Assembly (NCBI GenBank): GCA_024663395.1
Contig: JANFAH010000019.1
Span: 1,116,001 to 1,180,000, forward strand
Origin: Pisolithus tinctorius
Taxonomy: Eukaryota; Basidiomycota; Agaricomycetes; Boletales; Pisolithaceae
Direction of reading: 5' to 3'
Length of the DNA: 64,000 nt
Position numbers and translations under genes: made by a program. Every line of letters starts with the position of its first letter. Positions within the stretch are counted from its first letter, which is position 1. Below, piece by piece: positions 34,655-47,049 of the stretch. The notes beneath the pieces are model-generated. The model worked only from the letters and a program-made list of their open reading frames with translations. It did no database searches and was not told the origin of the DNA.

Positions 34655-37600
34655 AGGTCTTGGTGATCCTTTAGAGGAGCATGGTGAGCCTCATATGATG
34701 GTGTACTGTATGTACACACCTGTGGAGATGTGATGGGATCTGAGAGGTGAGTTTATGAAACCTGAGGATGGTATATTTCTGAAAGGGTATGTGCTGGGAT
34801 CATGGTGGGGCTGCTGCGACGACATCTTGTCTACACAATTTGAGAGACGTTAATATGAGTGCAGAGGCAGAGAGAAAAAAAAAGACAACACATCTTATAT
34901 TTTTTTCCAGATATTGAGAACCAAATAATGTCATCCTGTCAGCATGACATTGTTGATCAGAGAGACAGAAATATCACGTGAAACCCGTTGCGTTTATCGG
35001 CTTGCTGTGTCTTGACCTGTATGGTGGAAGATGTTGATAAAGTGCATGGGTGCTGCAGACGTGTTTGATGGTTGGCTTGGAGGTACTGATACTGCCGATG
35101 TGCTCAATATAAAGCACGCTGGCACTGTGAACATGCTCGATGGCTGGCCTGGCAGTGATGGTATCACTGTGGCTGGCACACCCTGACTTCGAGTATTGCC
35201 TTTTGAGGTTTTTTGCAACTTGATCTTCTGTGCCTCGAGCTTGGCTGCTGTGCCTGTATGAATTGCCCAATTGCATTCAAGTGGTGGAGGTGGGATGCAG
35301 AAGCATTGCACATGAATTGCATCATGCATCTGTGTGGTGTTTAGTATGAGGTCAGATGGGGAAACGTGCTCAATGCACTGCTGTGTTTTAGACATCTTCT
35401 TGTGTTCCTTGTATACAGGTGCTGTAGATGAACCAGTACATTTATGCACAGCACATTGACACCGCACAGAAGTCCCTTGAACAAGTGATAGCATCAGCCG
35501 CACACATAGATGTATCGATGATACAAAACTTACCATGGCTGGCAGCACTGCCCACCCTGATGGCTGTATACATGGAAGTTGATAAACATCTGAAGCACCA
35601 GTGACTCAGAAAGTCTCAAGCAATACATAGTTGGCTTGATTGTGCTGCTGGGCTGGTGAGTGACAGATCTGAAGAATCTCACAAAGCTGTCTGATGATAG
35701 GGAGGGCCCCATCAACAGAGCACAGTTCCTCTGCCAGGACAAAGCTGTCAAGGTTACACATTTCACCATTAGATGCAGCAACAGATGAACAATTTTGATA
35801 TAGTCGGTGCATCACATGCGGCAGTGTGTGTGGGACATGCAATGCTGTTGATGTCCTCTCAAGTGGTTTGGGTCAACTCTTGTCATGTAGACATGATCCT
35901 GTAATGGACATGTCAATCTTCCGACAATGTTTTGCACAAGTCACTCACTGGGCAAACGAGAACCAGCTTCTGGAACAAACCTGAAGAAATCTGCAATGAC
36001 ATTCCAGATCGATGGAACATCCACATTGATTAGCAACTGGACTCCTGATCCAGTGACAAGCCAGTCGCATGCGTTATCACTGTAGGGAAGACGGGTTGCC
36101 AGAGACGAATGGGTCATAAATTTACCACCGGACAAGAAATGGCAGATGCGATTGCAGCACACCATACCTCAGGCAATATCCTGAGAGGGCACTTGCCTGT
36201 TGCTGTGAATACTGTGGTCACGAATAACTGCATTGTAAGATTCAAAACCTTCTGTGGCGAACAGGATTGCAGGGCCAAATCGATGTATGTGATCTGGCAG
36301 GTGCCAGATGATGTGAAATTTTGGTTTGTTAAACCATCATGGTGTCCACTGTACTGTACCATTGAGAAAATGATCGATTGCGACCTGTAAAGTTGCCTGA
36401 AAGCCTGTTACTTGCGTTCAAAGTATGCAGTGAATGACATACCAGGTGCACTTCCAGATCTTCAATGCATGGCTGCCAAACGAGTGGCACCAGCATAGAC
36501 AGCACAATGAATGTTTGATAGCATTTGACAGGAACCAAGTCGTAAAGAACAAACGGTGCAGCTTGGGAAATGGCATGGAAATCTCGCCCTGTGAGGGAGC
36601 CTGAATATTGAACCAGTGTGCGCCCAGCCAATGGTGGGATTCTGAGTGCACTGACATCAAAAGATGACAGTCAAACTTGCAGCTCTGCTTTCTGAAGATT
36701 GTTCAGCCTTGAGATCACATCATGCCAGAAGTACTTGACAAAACCAAGTAAGATGACATGCAGCACTTCGACGGGCGTGTCTTGATGAGGATCCAGACCT
36801 GAAGTTAATGAGTATCTGTCTTCGCCATGTATAACACTTACCTTTGATTCTCCATACAGGGCTCATAAATGCATGCACATCGCAGCCTTGCGTGACTGCA
36901 TTGACAGCCTCAAAATACTTGTCTGTACCTGCCTGGATACCTTTGACATGCTTGAGGATTCGGTCCACAAAGACATCCATAAACATGTCTTTGATGCCAG
37001 TCTCCATCTTCATTTTCGCATAGTGTGTCTTACCCATGCTGCTGGAAACATCCTGAAACATGGTACAGAGCTTGGCCATCGTTTCTTCACAAGTCCATGG
37101 CAGGTTCATCTTGTGGTCATGAGCATTAGACCTGCAGGGGATATGTAAAAGAGCTCACCACAAGGAAGCGCCATGCACAATCAATGAGATCTTGCATGGT
37201 CTCAGTGCAACAACCCTTTTTTGTACATAGTGCGACCTCTTCCTGTGCTGATCCATCCTCAGATTCTGTCACATTTGACCTGTTACCAAGAGAGTGAGTG
37301 TCATTGTGGTCAGCTACTGCCTCTCTTCCAACTTGGTTGGGTCCTGAATCAGTGCCCTTGACCCAGCAATTGCGACAAAAAAATTTGCCCTGCAGGCCAA
37401 CATGGCATGCAAGCTCACTCTGCATGGGATTGTCACCAAGCATCGCAAGCACAGCTGGTATGACAAGAATCATCTCACTGGCCTGCACATCCCATGCCCA
37501 GATGCCATGTGTTTGTGCATTCCTGTGAAAGTATTGTGATCATGGCTCAAGGGAGTTCTCAGATGTGGTGAGTGACTTACAAAAGCTGGTCAACAATACC

Positions 37601-37877
37601 ATCCAGCATCTCTAAGGGAGGTGCAATGTTAGATGTTGCAAGGAAGTGAATGTTGCTCTCCTGGTGAACCATAGCACGAGGGAGGCCAGCCACTGTGAAA
37701 AGAAAGGAATTATGCTTGTTCCACTTCTTGGACATGTTACCAGATGTGTCATTGCAATAAAGCCACATCATGTAAGTGATGACACGATGTCCCCGGGATT
37801 GTGTGCGCCACCTGTTGCCCACAGTGGGATCTGTAAATGACCATGGCAAGATGCCTGCTCCTCTTGTTTGTAATAAA

Positions 37878-40800
37878 CACTGGAAACATTTCTCAGTTTC
37901 TTTGCTGAAAACATTTTAAAAAAAGATTGAAAAATGAGACTCTTTAATTTGGGATGTTTTTGTGAGAAATATTGTAAAAATATATTGGATTTGTATTGTC
38001 TATCATGCCTTACAAAATGCCACTAGAAAATTTTAAAGCTTTGCATATAAAAAATTATGGATGTTCAGCAGAATGATTTTGAACACAATATGTGTGATAC
38101 ATTGTAAATAATTTTCCAATATATGTCACTTTTTTTTAGAATTAACAATTGGCTTTTTTGTGAGCAGAAAGTTTACAAAGTAGGCAGTATTTATTTAGTC
38201 TAAGTACTGTATTGCAATGATGAATTGTGTGCTGAAGCTCATATGAAAAACATTCTGCTTTTTTTATGCTCAAACATGTAATATACAGTGAAATATTTTT
38301 CAACAAAGAATCAAATCAGAAATAAAGTCTTTCCACATTAAAATCATAGGTCAAAACATCAAAAATTATTTCTAGATGAAATATTGAGTATATTATTACA
38401 CATGCCAAGAGCAATTGATACAGTATAATTTGAGAGGCACAAGGGAGTCTTTGAACACAGGTCATTCAATGCACACAGAATGTAGTATTAAGTAGTGGAC
38501 TACTGTATAGTTGTAGATCTTGTGACTGCCATTGCTTTCAAGTGCATTGCCACTTTGAGCCAAGCTGATCATACTACCATCTGAGTATCATCTAAGTATC
38601 TGGAAAATTTGCCAGATACTTAGATGATAACAAGTGGCCAATTTTGAAATGGGGGTGCATGGATATAGTGGCCTGTGGGTGGCAATGGAACTAATTTTGC
38701 AGTGTTTGTAATTACAATTGTGGCTCCCCCTCATCCTCATCCTGCTGCTCCTGCCAGTGGTTGTCCCATCCATGGTCTGAGCCTCCCTATACCAAGTGCA
38801 CATGCCTCCCCTACAGCTCTTCTTTAAATACAGCTTTGTACCAATTTAAGTGCCTTGACGTCAAAACCTAACAGTCAGGACCACTCACTCTGACAAACTC
38901 TGACACTCCCAGAGGGCTAGAACCAAAGTGCAGAGGAAGTTTGACAAAGCAGAGAGGCAGAAGTGGAGTGAAGGCATTGGGTTCAGCTTGTGTGCTGCCC
39001 CCTTGTATGTTACTCAATGGAGGTCAACAGCTGTCAGTTGGGTGCTCTTAGATGAATATGGAAACTTTGAATAGTGCAACAAAAAGGAATATGTACATAC
39101 TAGTAGCCTCAGGGAATCCACATGCCCCATCAGTGGATTGGATGTCAGTGGTTGCACATCACTAGCTATTGAGCCATTCTGAGGACATAATAAAGCACAA
39201 TTAGACAGCACTATCAGTGGTAGGCAACTACAGTACAAAAGTCACTCACCTTGGTTCCTTCTGATATGTAATCAACCATGTGTTCCAGGGATCAATGTTG
39301 ATGTGGTACAAATCATGAGTGGTATGTGACAATGCAAGGTCACATTGGCATGTGTCAATCATGATTTGTCTGAAACCAGCCTTTCAGGAGCTTTTTTCTT
39401 GGTTTCTTTCTGATTATAGTACACCTGTTTTATTAATTGTTTGTGTAATGGATGACTGCATGGCTAATCATAGCTGTCAACACTGGGGAACTCCTAAATG
39501 ATATGCATGAAACTTACTCAAGGAACTGCTCAGCAGTCTCATGCATCTTTGTAAGTACCATGGATGACAGTTCCTCAGCACTCTGGAGAGAACATGAGTT
39601 GTCTTACTGATCAAAACATTTGCCATGACATATGAATTGTTGGCTCTTGCTACCAATGTCAACCTCAACAACTGGTCAAGCATCTGACTTCTCAGCAATT
39701 GTGAATGCTCTGTAGACAATATAAGATGCTGTCCTGTTTGACAGTTGTTGCATGTACTAACCAGTGCTTCAAGTCCTCCTGGACATCCACACCCTTGAAC
39801 TTGCAGCTAATCAAGCCCTTAAATGTGAAGACAGTGTTGATGGATTAACCACTGCTTGACACTTGGCAGGCAGGCCAATGAGATGCTCCCCATGTTTTGT
39901 GAAGGCCACTACTGATGGGGTTGTCCAGGCACCTTTGGAGTTCTCAGTCACACATGCCTGCTTGCCCTCTATGATGGAAATGATGAACTTGTTGTACCAA
40001 GGTCAATTCCAACCATGAGGCTTTCAATAAATGCCAAACTTTTTTTTTTCCTGCAGGAGGGTCATCAACATACCAGTGACTTTAGAGTTCATGTTCCCCA
40101 TGATTGAGGACCACAGGATGTCCTGTATGAGTGAGGGTGTGGTTCCCAGCATGTATCAAGTCTGAGGTTACCAGGTTCAAGACTGGACCAGAGACTGGTA
40201 CAGGCATGAGGTCAAGGGGTCAGGGATCAGATGGTGTACTGTTTGGACTTAGTGACTGATGACACAGCACTGTTCCCTTGTGTGGGTCACAGTCCAAGTC
40301 CAAGGCTGAGGCAGAGGATTTCAGATGAGACTTATTTGATTTCAGACTGAGGGAATACAGGCCAAGTATCTATGGGTTTACATACTAGGGGTAACTATAG
40401 TATGAAGACTGGTAATGCCAGTCTCACAGAGATTGGTAACTGATTGGTAAGAATGGTATTAGTAAGTCATGACAAAGATAACCAGAGACTGGGACAGAGA
40501 CAAGGGCAGACTGGGGACAAGGCAGGGTCAGGCTCAACCAAAATGACACTTCATAGCAGCACTTCAAAGCAGTGCTAACTGTGCTAGACCAACTGGGGGT
40601 AGGGATTTGGCAAGGGTGAGGCTGGACTGAGTGAGTGCAAGGCTGAGTCTGGCTGGGGTCAAGGCATGGCTACAACAGCATGCCATATCTGCATTAAAAT
40701 GTGTAATAATATACTCAATATTTCATCTAGAAATAATTTTTGATGTTTTGACCTATGATTTTAATGTGGAAAGACTTTATTTCTGATTTGATTTTTTGTT

Positions 40801-41225
40801 GAAAAATATTTCACTGTATATTACATGTTTGAGCATAAAAAAAGCAGAATGTCTTTCATACAAGCTTCAGCACACAACTCATCATTGCAATACAATACTT
40901 AGACTAAATAAATACTGCCTACTTTTTAAACTTCCTGCTCACAAAAAAGCAGATCGTTAATTCTAAAAAAAAGTGACATATATTGGAAAATTATTTACAA
41001 TGTATCACACATATTGTGTTCAAAATCATTCTGCTGAGCATCCATAATTTTTTTATATGCAAAGATTTAAAATTTTCCAGTGGCATTTTGTGAGGCATGA
41101 TAGACAATACAAATCCAATATATTTTTACAATATTTCTCACAAAAACATCCCAAATTAAAGAGTCTCATTTTTCAATCTTTTTTTAAAATGTTTTCAGCA
41201 AAGAAACTGAGAAATGCTTCCAGTG
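37878..41225. mobile_element. Non-autonomous TIR element with captured Hsp70 fragment (AAA target duplication)
   Basis: Its arms, 37878-38403 and 40699-41225, are AT-rich inverted copies about 526 bp long with roughly 96-97% identity by eye. The ends are CACTGGAA and TTCCAGTG, with AAA on both outer sides. Removing the element and one AAA restores a continuous frame in the surrounding ORF (HIPGLLQTRGAG). CACTG ends and a 3-bp duplication suggest the CACTA class. No transposase was seen inside. The 2.3-kb interior holds an Hsp70 gene fragment and unrecognised DNA, so it is a Pack-type element. Confidence 0.8.
39440..40014 (-). pseudogene. Captured 5' fragment of an Hsp70 gene (mitochondrial-type)
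   Basis: The minus strand reads [10 protein letters not shown] (phosphate-binding loop of the Hsp70 ATPase domain), then [52 protein letters not shown] with VQEDLKHW, PVVEVDIGSKSQQF, and SAEELSSMVLTKMHETAEQF. The phrase VQEDLKHW and the GLPAKRQA-type motif fit the mitochondrial Ssc1 type. Between blocks there are short intron-like gaps with AG acceptors, so capture was at DNA level. It stops after SHAVI, before the catalytic core is complete. Only about the first 150 residues are represented, with shifts and one TGA. Confidence 0.7.
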
Positions 41226-41986
41226 AAACCTGGGATATGGGGTAATGACCATGCATCGACAGAGACTGACAGTATGTACACACCTATTATGTTGCATGGA
41301 TCAGGCAGGCCATCCGTTTGATGAGTTTGGAGAAGGTGAGGGAAAGAGAGGAGAAGGTCACTGGCTGGTACCTCAACAGTATCATATGCATGGACAACAT
41401 ATCCATGTGTGCAACTATTTCCAACTGGCTGCATTTGCCATACATGAGCCCAAAACTCTGGGTCAGATTCTCGCCTCGAAATCTTTGTGTACCAGCATTC
41501 AGGTATGACAATTGTGCCATCAATCAACTTGGTCAGCTCAAAGACATAGAAGTCCTGGTGGCCCTTCCATAGCATGGGTGTGGCAAGGCTGGGATCGATC
41601 TTGTGCAACCATCTGGCAGCTTGCCATGGTTGGTCCAATCGGCCTCCTGTGTCTTCTGGGTAGTGGTGAATATGTGGGCAGACATGTGGATTACCCATTT
41701 CCTGTGCACAATCAGATGGCTGGGGGATGAACGAGATGAAGCCATACCTGTGCAATGATGAATGGGAGATGGTTGACATAATAAACATGGCTGAGCGATC
41801 CTTGGTAGCATAGTGAAGGTACTCCATACTTTGTCTGAAGTGTGCTATCAAGATCTTTGAGGTTCCTAATGGAAGGGATATGATCGACACTGAGGACTGT
41901 AAGTCCCCACAGGATAACCTGTAGTTGTGCATCAGAGAATAACAAATGGGGAAGATGCCATAGAATGTCGAGGATGCATGTCTATA

Positions 41987-43559
41987 CAGTGAGGGACAAA
42001 AGCGTTGCAATGTTTGTGAGGTGTGAATTGTTGCTGATGTAGCTCGGGCTATTCTGCACAGATAATCATGATACCTATACCATTGGAAAGGGATGACTCT
42101 AAGCTTTCCAGAGCACTAAGGTTCAGTCAAAACAAAGCAATACATGCTGAGATACACCCTATTCTTTCCAAAAAGTGCATTGCAATGCTTTTGTCCCTGA
42201 CTGGTGAAATCATGAAATGTGACCTTTTGATGGGATTGTGGGCATGGAGGATGGGAAAAAATGGTTACATAATAAACCACATGATCATCCAGATGATTTG
42301 TCAGAATGTAAACAATGACAAACATTGGACTTGTACCATTAATCCTCCCTCTTTTACCACAACTCATGAAATCATCTCTCTAGCTCACATGGTCATTTTC
42401 TCAAGGAATTCTTATCAAATACTGGTGGCCACCACAGTGCCATCAGTATAACATGCTCTCAGAACCATCAGCCCCTTAAAAAACCTGCTGTCAGTCATTC
42501 CCTGGACTGTTTCCCCCTCCATGCCTGATGTGTTCTGGGACTAATCAGTACTTGGAAGGCTGAAAATGTTGTGGAGGTCAATCTGGCACTTCAGAACATG
42601 ATGTACAAACCAGTCCCCTCTCAACCAATGCATTTCTAGCACAGGAAAACATTTATGGAAGTTGGGGTGAGACAAAACCTCCTTGGGCTCTGAGCACCAT
42701 AAGAGGGTTCACTAGATCTTGCTCTGATCTGAACTGTAGATGACTGGGGAAGGATTATTTGGTCATATGTGACCAAAGGCAACATTCAGGGCCAGATGGA
42801 AGCACAGGATTCTGCTCTATGGCAGTTCAGTAGCATATCCTTCTGATGACACCCGGGGGTAAAGAGGATTTTGTCTTTCCCTAACTTCCATACCATTGTC
42901 CCTGTGCCAGAAATGCATTGGTTGAGAGGGGACTGGTTTGTACATCATGTTCTGAAGTGCCAGATTGACCTCCACAACATTTTCAGCCTTCCAAGTACTG
43001 ATTAGTCCCAGAACACATCAGGCATGGGGGGGGAAACAGTCCAGGAAATGACTGACAGCAGGTTTTTTAAGGGCCTGATGGTTCTGAGAGCATGTTATAC
43101 TGATGGCACTGTGGTGGCCACCAGTATTTGATAAGAATTCCTTGAGAAAATGACCATGTGAGCTAGAGAGATGATTTCATGAGTTGTGGTAAAAGAGGGA
43201 GGATTAATGGTACAAGTCCAATGTTTGTCATTGTTTACATTCTGACAAATCATCTGGATGATCATGTGGTTTATTATGTAACCATTTTTTCCCATCCTCC
43301 ATGCCCACAATCCCATCAAAAGGTCACATTTCATGATTTCACCAGTCAGGGACAAAAGCATTGCAATGCACTTTTTGGAAAGAATAGGGTGTATCTCAGC
43401 ATGTATTGCTTTGTTTTGACTGAACCTTAGTGCTCTGGAAAGCTTAGAGTCATCCCTTTCCAATGGTATAGGTATCATGATTATCTGTGCAGAATAGCCC
43501 GAGCTACATCAGCAACAATTCACACCTCACAAACATTGCAACGCTTTTGTCCCTCACTG
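41987..43559. mobile_element. Foldback element 2 (TA target)
   Basis: It begins CAGTGAGGGACAAAAGCGTTG and ends with the inverse; TA flanks both sides. Arms of about 550 bp are almost identical inverses, so identical 127-aa reading frames appear on both strands. Each arm starts with a unit of about 215 bp with its own inverted ends (near 42178-42203). The inner sequence matches that of foldback 1 (CTAATCAGTACT, CAATCTGGCACT, TTTTGTCTCACCCCA-like blocks), but the terminal units are unrelated. It interrupts the large ORF at 34980-44360. Confidence 0.85.
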
Positions 43560-44529
43560 TACATTCATGTATCAGTGAAGCCGGCACATTTGGAAAGAAC
43601 AGAAAGACAAACCTGTTTGTTGGGCCATGGAAACCATGGTAAGTTTGGGGTGGTCTCACCACATTGCGTTGGATGTGATGCGCCAGGCTGGAGAGGTTCT
43701 GTCATTGTTCATCAGTGCAAGGTAGCATAAACCATGTAGGATGACATCTGACTCACCTTCCTCATACAAATCATTGTTGATTGCTGGGGGAGTGTCGGAT
43801 CCATCTTCATCAGATGATTGGAGATCATCACCATGGGCCAACCAGGTGGCCAAGCTGCTAGCCAGCATCATTAGTGACCGATCGTAGGCAGATGCTGAAT
43901 ACAACTGGTCATGGTCAATAGCATCCCAATCAAGCTGAAAACCATTGTAATCCTCCTGGGTGACTTCAGTACATTGTGTGTTGGCACCCTCAGTGGGTTT
44001 GAAGGTGGGAGATGGTGAGTCTGAGAGATCTGTTAGGAGTTCAAGCAATGGCAACCTCACATCAGGTTGAAGAGGGGAACTTGAGGGGCACCATGGAGAA
44101 AGGAGGTGCTCAACATTTTCTTGATGGGGAGCAGTCTTCTCATGTCATCAAGCTGCACAGGTGTCTCACCACTTGTTGTCCTTGCAAGCGACACAAGTCC
44201 ACTTGTACTGGTGTTGACCAGTGCCCGCAGCCCAGTCTGTTCGTGTTGATTCATGGGGTTAGCATGTTCACCATGCAAATGGCCACACACATGGCTCAGC
44301 AGTAACATAATAGCATGAAGTAGCGAACTTACACTGAGGGTGCTCAAAGTCCTCACTCATTTTGACCTTGTGTTAAAATTTGAGCACTCAACCACTTTCA
44401 CCAAAGTGTCAGATCCATTTTTACTTGTGTCTCCTATGATTTCAAAACAATATGCTCTGTAATAAAATGTCTGACACAAACTGTAGTGAAAATAGCTCCC
44501 GCCCTATTTAAGAATATGCCAGACTCATG

Positions 44530-45540
44530 TCACACATTCTCAAGTTGGCATGATTGTGTAAATTGTGTCTGTATGGATCTGTGGGGTGGCCATGTAGTAT
44601 CATGGGTGGATATTTGGGCCTTGTTAAGACAGTTGCGGAAGTCGGTGATGTACTCGTCAAGAGAGTGGTCTCCCTGGTGGATAGCAGAGAGGTAAATTAG
44701 CATGGTGGCTTTGGTGTCTCCAACCTGGAAGGTTTCTTTTAACTTTGTGATAAACTCGTCCCAGCCATTGAATATCTTGAGGTCGCCAAGAGCGGTAGTG
44801 TTTTCATTGACATAGGCTTCTGCGAAGGCATGGGCTGATCCGCTCCCCATATAGGAGAGGGTAAACACGATCTTGGATTGGTCCTCATAGTAGATATGGA
44901 CGTTGGTTGCAAGATAGAGCTTGATGCTGCTTAACCAGGCAGAGAAGTCCTGGTGTGCTCCAGTGTACAAGAAGGGTTTGTTCAGGCCAATTTCTTTCAG
45001 TCCACCTCCCCTAGAGTCATGTTCCTTTCCTTTCTCCTCGGAACCTTGAGAGGGGCCTTTAGGCCTTACCACATCTCTACTGAAGATGGATTTGTAGAAT
45101 TCAGCAGTCATTTCGGGGGTTACCCTAGTCTGACCAGCAAAGGGATCCTGGATGTTTAGTCCAGAGGCTTGGTGGGCAAGTTCTTCAGCCATCACATTGG
45201 CAGAAGTAGGAAGATAAATGTTGGTTGATGAAGTAGGAGAGGGGTCCGCTGGTCTGGCTGTCCCTTGTGGTTGTGTTTCAATGTCCAAGCCGAGAGGCTT
45301 CAGGTTTTGGTAAGAAGTAAAGTCTACAGGTGAGGTCAATTCTGCTGCTTGCCTGAGTTGGGGCCTTACTGGCAGGTCTTCAAGACCTATACAAGGATTT
45401 GGTGTTTGCACCAAAGGGTGTCAAATAAGTGGCCTTGCTTGGAGGACCTCTTTTCCTTTACGAGAGGGTACAGGAGGTTTGAATGAAGAGGCTGCTGATG
45501 GAGGCCTCTTACTTCCTTCTTCTTGATGGTTCGAAGACAT
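44530..45540 (-). pseudogene. Gypsy C gag, truncated
   Basis: Translation starts MSSNHQEEGSKRPPSAASS. A TGA near 45420 interrupts the frame (context fits CGA). It continues with LEDLPVRPQLRQAAELTSP and the gag capsid region: GLNKPFLYTGAHQDFSAWL, KLYLATNVHIYYEDQSKIV, FTLSYMGSGSAHAFAEAY and FNGWDEFITKLKETFQVGD. The frame ends at 44530 shortly after LDEYITDFRNCL, so the zinc knuckle is missing. Confidence 0.7.
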
Positions 45541-45711
45541 GTTGATGAAGTGGAAGGTTAGTGCTGAAAGTTAGGGGCTAGCTCACTGATATTAAACCAG
45601 TGGTTCCTGTTGGAGTGGCGGGAGGTGGTCATTTTGCAGGCTATTTTGCCTAGCAAGGATTCCAGACCACAGGTATCCGAAAAGTAGTCCAGGCTTTGAT
45701 GTGTCCGGGTG

Positions 45712-45722
45712 ATTCGAAATCT
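45712..45722 (-). other. Self-primer binding site of gypsy C
   Basis: Minus-strand AGATTTCGAAT lies 2 nt from the LTR edge and pairs over 11 nt with LTR positions 45905-45915 near the predicted transcript start. The flanking bases do not pair, so the match is exactly 11 nt, as in gypsy A and the chromovirus. Confidence 0.7.
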
Positions 45723-45724
45723 TC

Positions 45725-46209
45725 TGTTATGCCGATGACTTGTATTGCATCATGAATCGAGTGTGTTACCACAAGCACATGACTGCATGAGAAGTGATGC
45801 ATAATTTAACTTCACTAGCAATGGGACACTAGTCTTGGCGAGCTGAAGTTGTACAGGCGAGTCCTCTTGGGTACAACATGCAGAGCTAAGGCAGGTTGCA
45901 AAGTAGATTTCGAATGAAGGGCTGGTACGATACATGTGGGTTTATATACGTATGTAGAGTACCTGTGGAACAAACATTCAAAAATGTTCAACCTGTTCAC
46001 CCATGTCCGAAACTGCAGGGCGCAAGTCAGAGTGAGTCACTGCGCAGCAGGACAACATGTCTAACCGCATCTGTGAATGGAACAACATGGGGGTAAACGA
46101 GCACAGGTAAGAGGGGATAACCACATATATGACATACTGGGGTAAGCATGTAACCAGGGTACATGCATCATGTGTGTCATGACCATGACACCGATGTAAG
46201 CCCCTAACA
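45725..46209 (-). repeat. 5' LTR of gypsy C
   Basis: The plus strand starts TGTTATGCCG and ends CCCCTAACA, giving TGTTA/TAACA inverted ends and 485 bp. On the minus strand TATATAAA begins at 45948. The string ATTCGAAATCT, 33 nt downstream (45915-45905), is the exact complement of the primer-binding site. Confidence 0.7.
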
Positions 46210-47049
46210 CCTACTCCACCCTCCTCTGACATGTTCCCATGCTTCTCCACCCTCCTCCGACATGTTCCTGTGCTCCTCCGACCCTCCTGATACATCTCCA
46301 CACCTCTCTGAGGTCCCCTGTCCATGTTCTGACCAACTCTGCTCAACTCCACCCTAAGGTTGGTCACGTGGGCTGTCAGACTTGCAGCCCTGCATTCTAG
46401 ATAGGGTTCTGCCCTTGTGTCAGTTTTCTCCATTCTTCCACTCCTTTGGTATTTACCCTCTCTTCCTCATTGTAGTAGCTTCCTTGTCTCAGTTAAGGTC
46501 CCTGTCACCCCTACCCTCTATCCCTTGTGTCAGAGGGACTACTAACCCATTATACACTTATTGGTTTACATTCTGCACTGCACTGCCCTTGGCCTACATT
46601 GTATATAAGGCTGTGTAGTACTCTGATGTAATCAGTATGAATATCAAATAAAGTCCCCACCTTCAACTCCCTCTCAGTCCCCTCTGGAGTTTTGTCTCCA
46701 CTTCCTCTGAGTCCACTCCACCTCTGAAATACAAGGGCTGAGCTCACACAAGGGGGCAGCGCACTAGCTGAACCCAACACCCTCTCATCCAACCTCCAAC
46801 CTCCAACTCTGACTTCAACCTCAGCCTCTGAAGCTTCCCTTCATACCCCTCCGCTCACTGTTCATCAAATATCTTGCCACCCAGTGGTCAGATTTGCTTC
46901 AGACTTTGACCGCTGTACTCCGCAGCCCAACCCACTCCAACTCCGCCCTAAGAGGAAGCCAGGGGTGTTGTCTGACTTTGACAATGTGACTGTGTGGATC
47001 AGGGCCACCAGCAGATCATGGAAGGAAGGGGAACAGACACAATGTCCAG
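46210..47049 (+). other. LTR-like segment copy 2 and unassigned leader
   Basis: A TATATAAGG box near 46600 is followed by CAGTATGAATATCAAATAAAG, TCTGAAATACAAGGGCTGAG and AAGGGGGCAGCGCAC, and an end near 46779 (CCCAACA). This matches 28180-28375. Upstream, 46210-46590 is pyrimidine-rich with repeated CACCCTCCTC words. The part after 46780 has short frames with no known gag motif. It probably is an LTR plus leader in plus orientation, abutting gypsy D. Confidence 0.4.

Larger units (their letters stand above)
34980..44360 (-). pseudogene. Large uncharacterised Agaricomycete repeat-family ORF, interrupted twice
   Basis: It starts MSEDFEHPQC (ATG 44360), followed by a GTAAGT intron and a Cys/His-containing N-terminus. 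The middle part shows PHVCPHIHHYPEDTGG and FYVFELTKLIDGTIVIPECW, then after the 37878-41225 insertion LPWSFTDPTVGNRWR, MSKKWNKHNSFLF and ESNIHFLATSN. Later come FMSPVWRIKGKC, TLVQYSGSLTGRDFHAISQ (36600), MRLAFSxGG-type sequence, and near 35430 VRCQCAVHKCTGS with LILNTTQMHDAIHVQ at the C-terminus. This is a high-copy family in mushrooms and presumably transposon-borne. I could not assign a DDE fold. Many shifts and stops are present. Confidence 0.6.
44530..46209 (-). mobile_element. Gypsy C: LTR, primer site, leader and partial gag
   Basis: In minus order the element has an LTR (46209-45725), a 2-nt gap, an 11-nt primer-binding site, a leader, and gag from ATG 45540. It ends abruptly at 44530 beside the promoter region of the large ORF. 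The rest of gag, pol and the second LTR are missing. CpG is more frequent here than in its left neighbour. Confidence 0.75.

Noticed and set aside
42068..43478. Identical 127-aa reading frames on opposite strands
   Set aside because: Same explanation for foldback 2.
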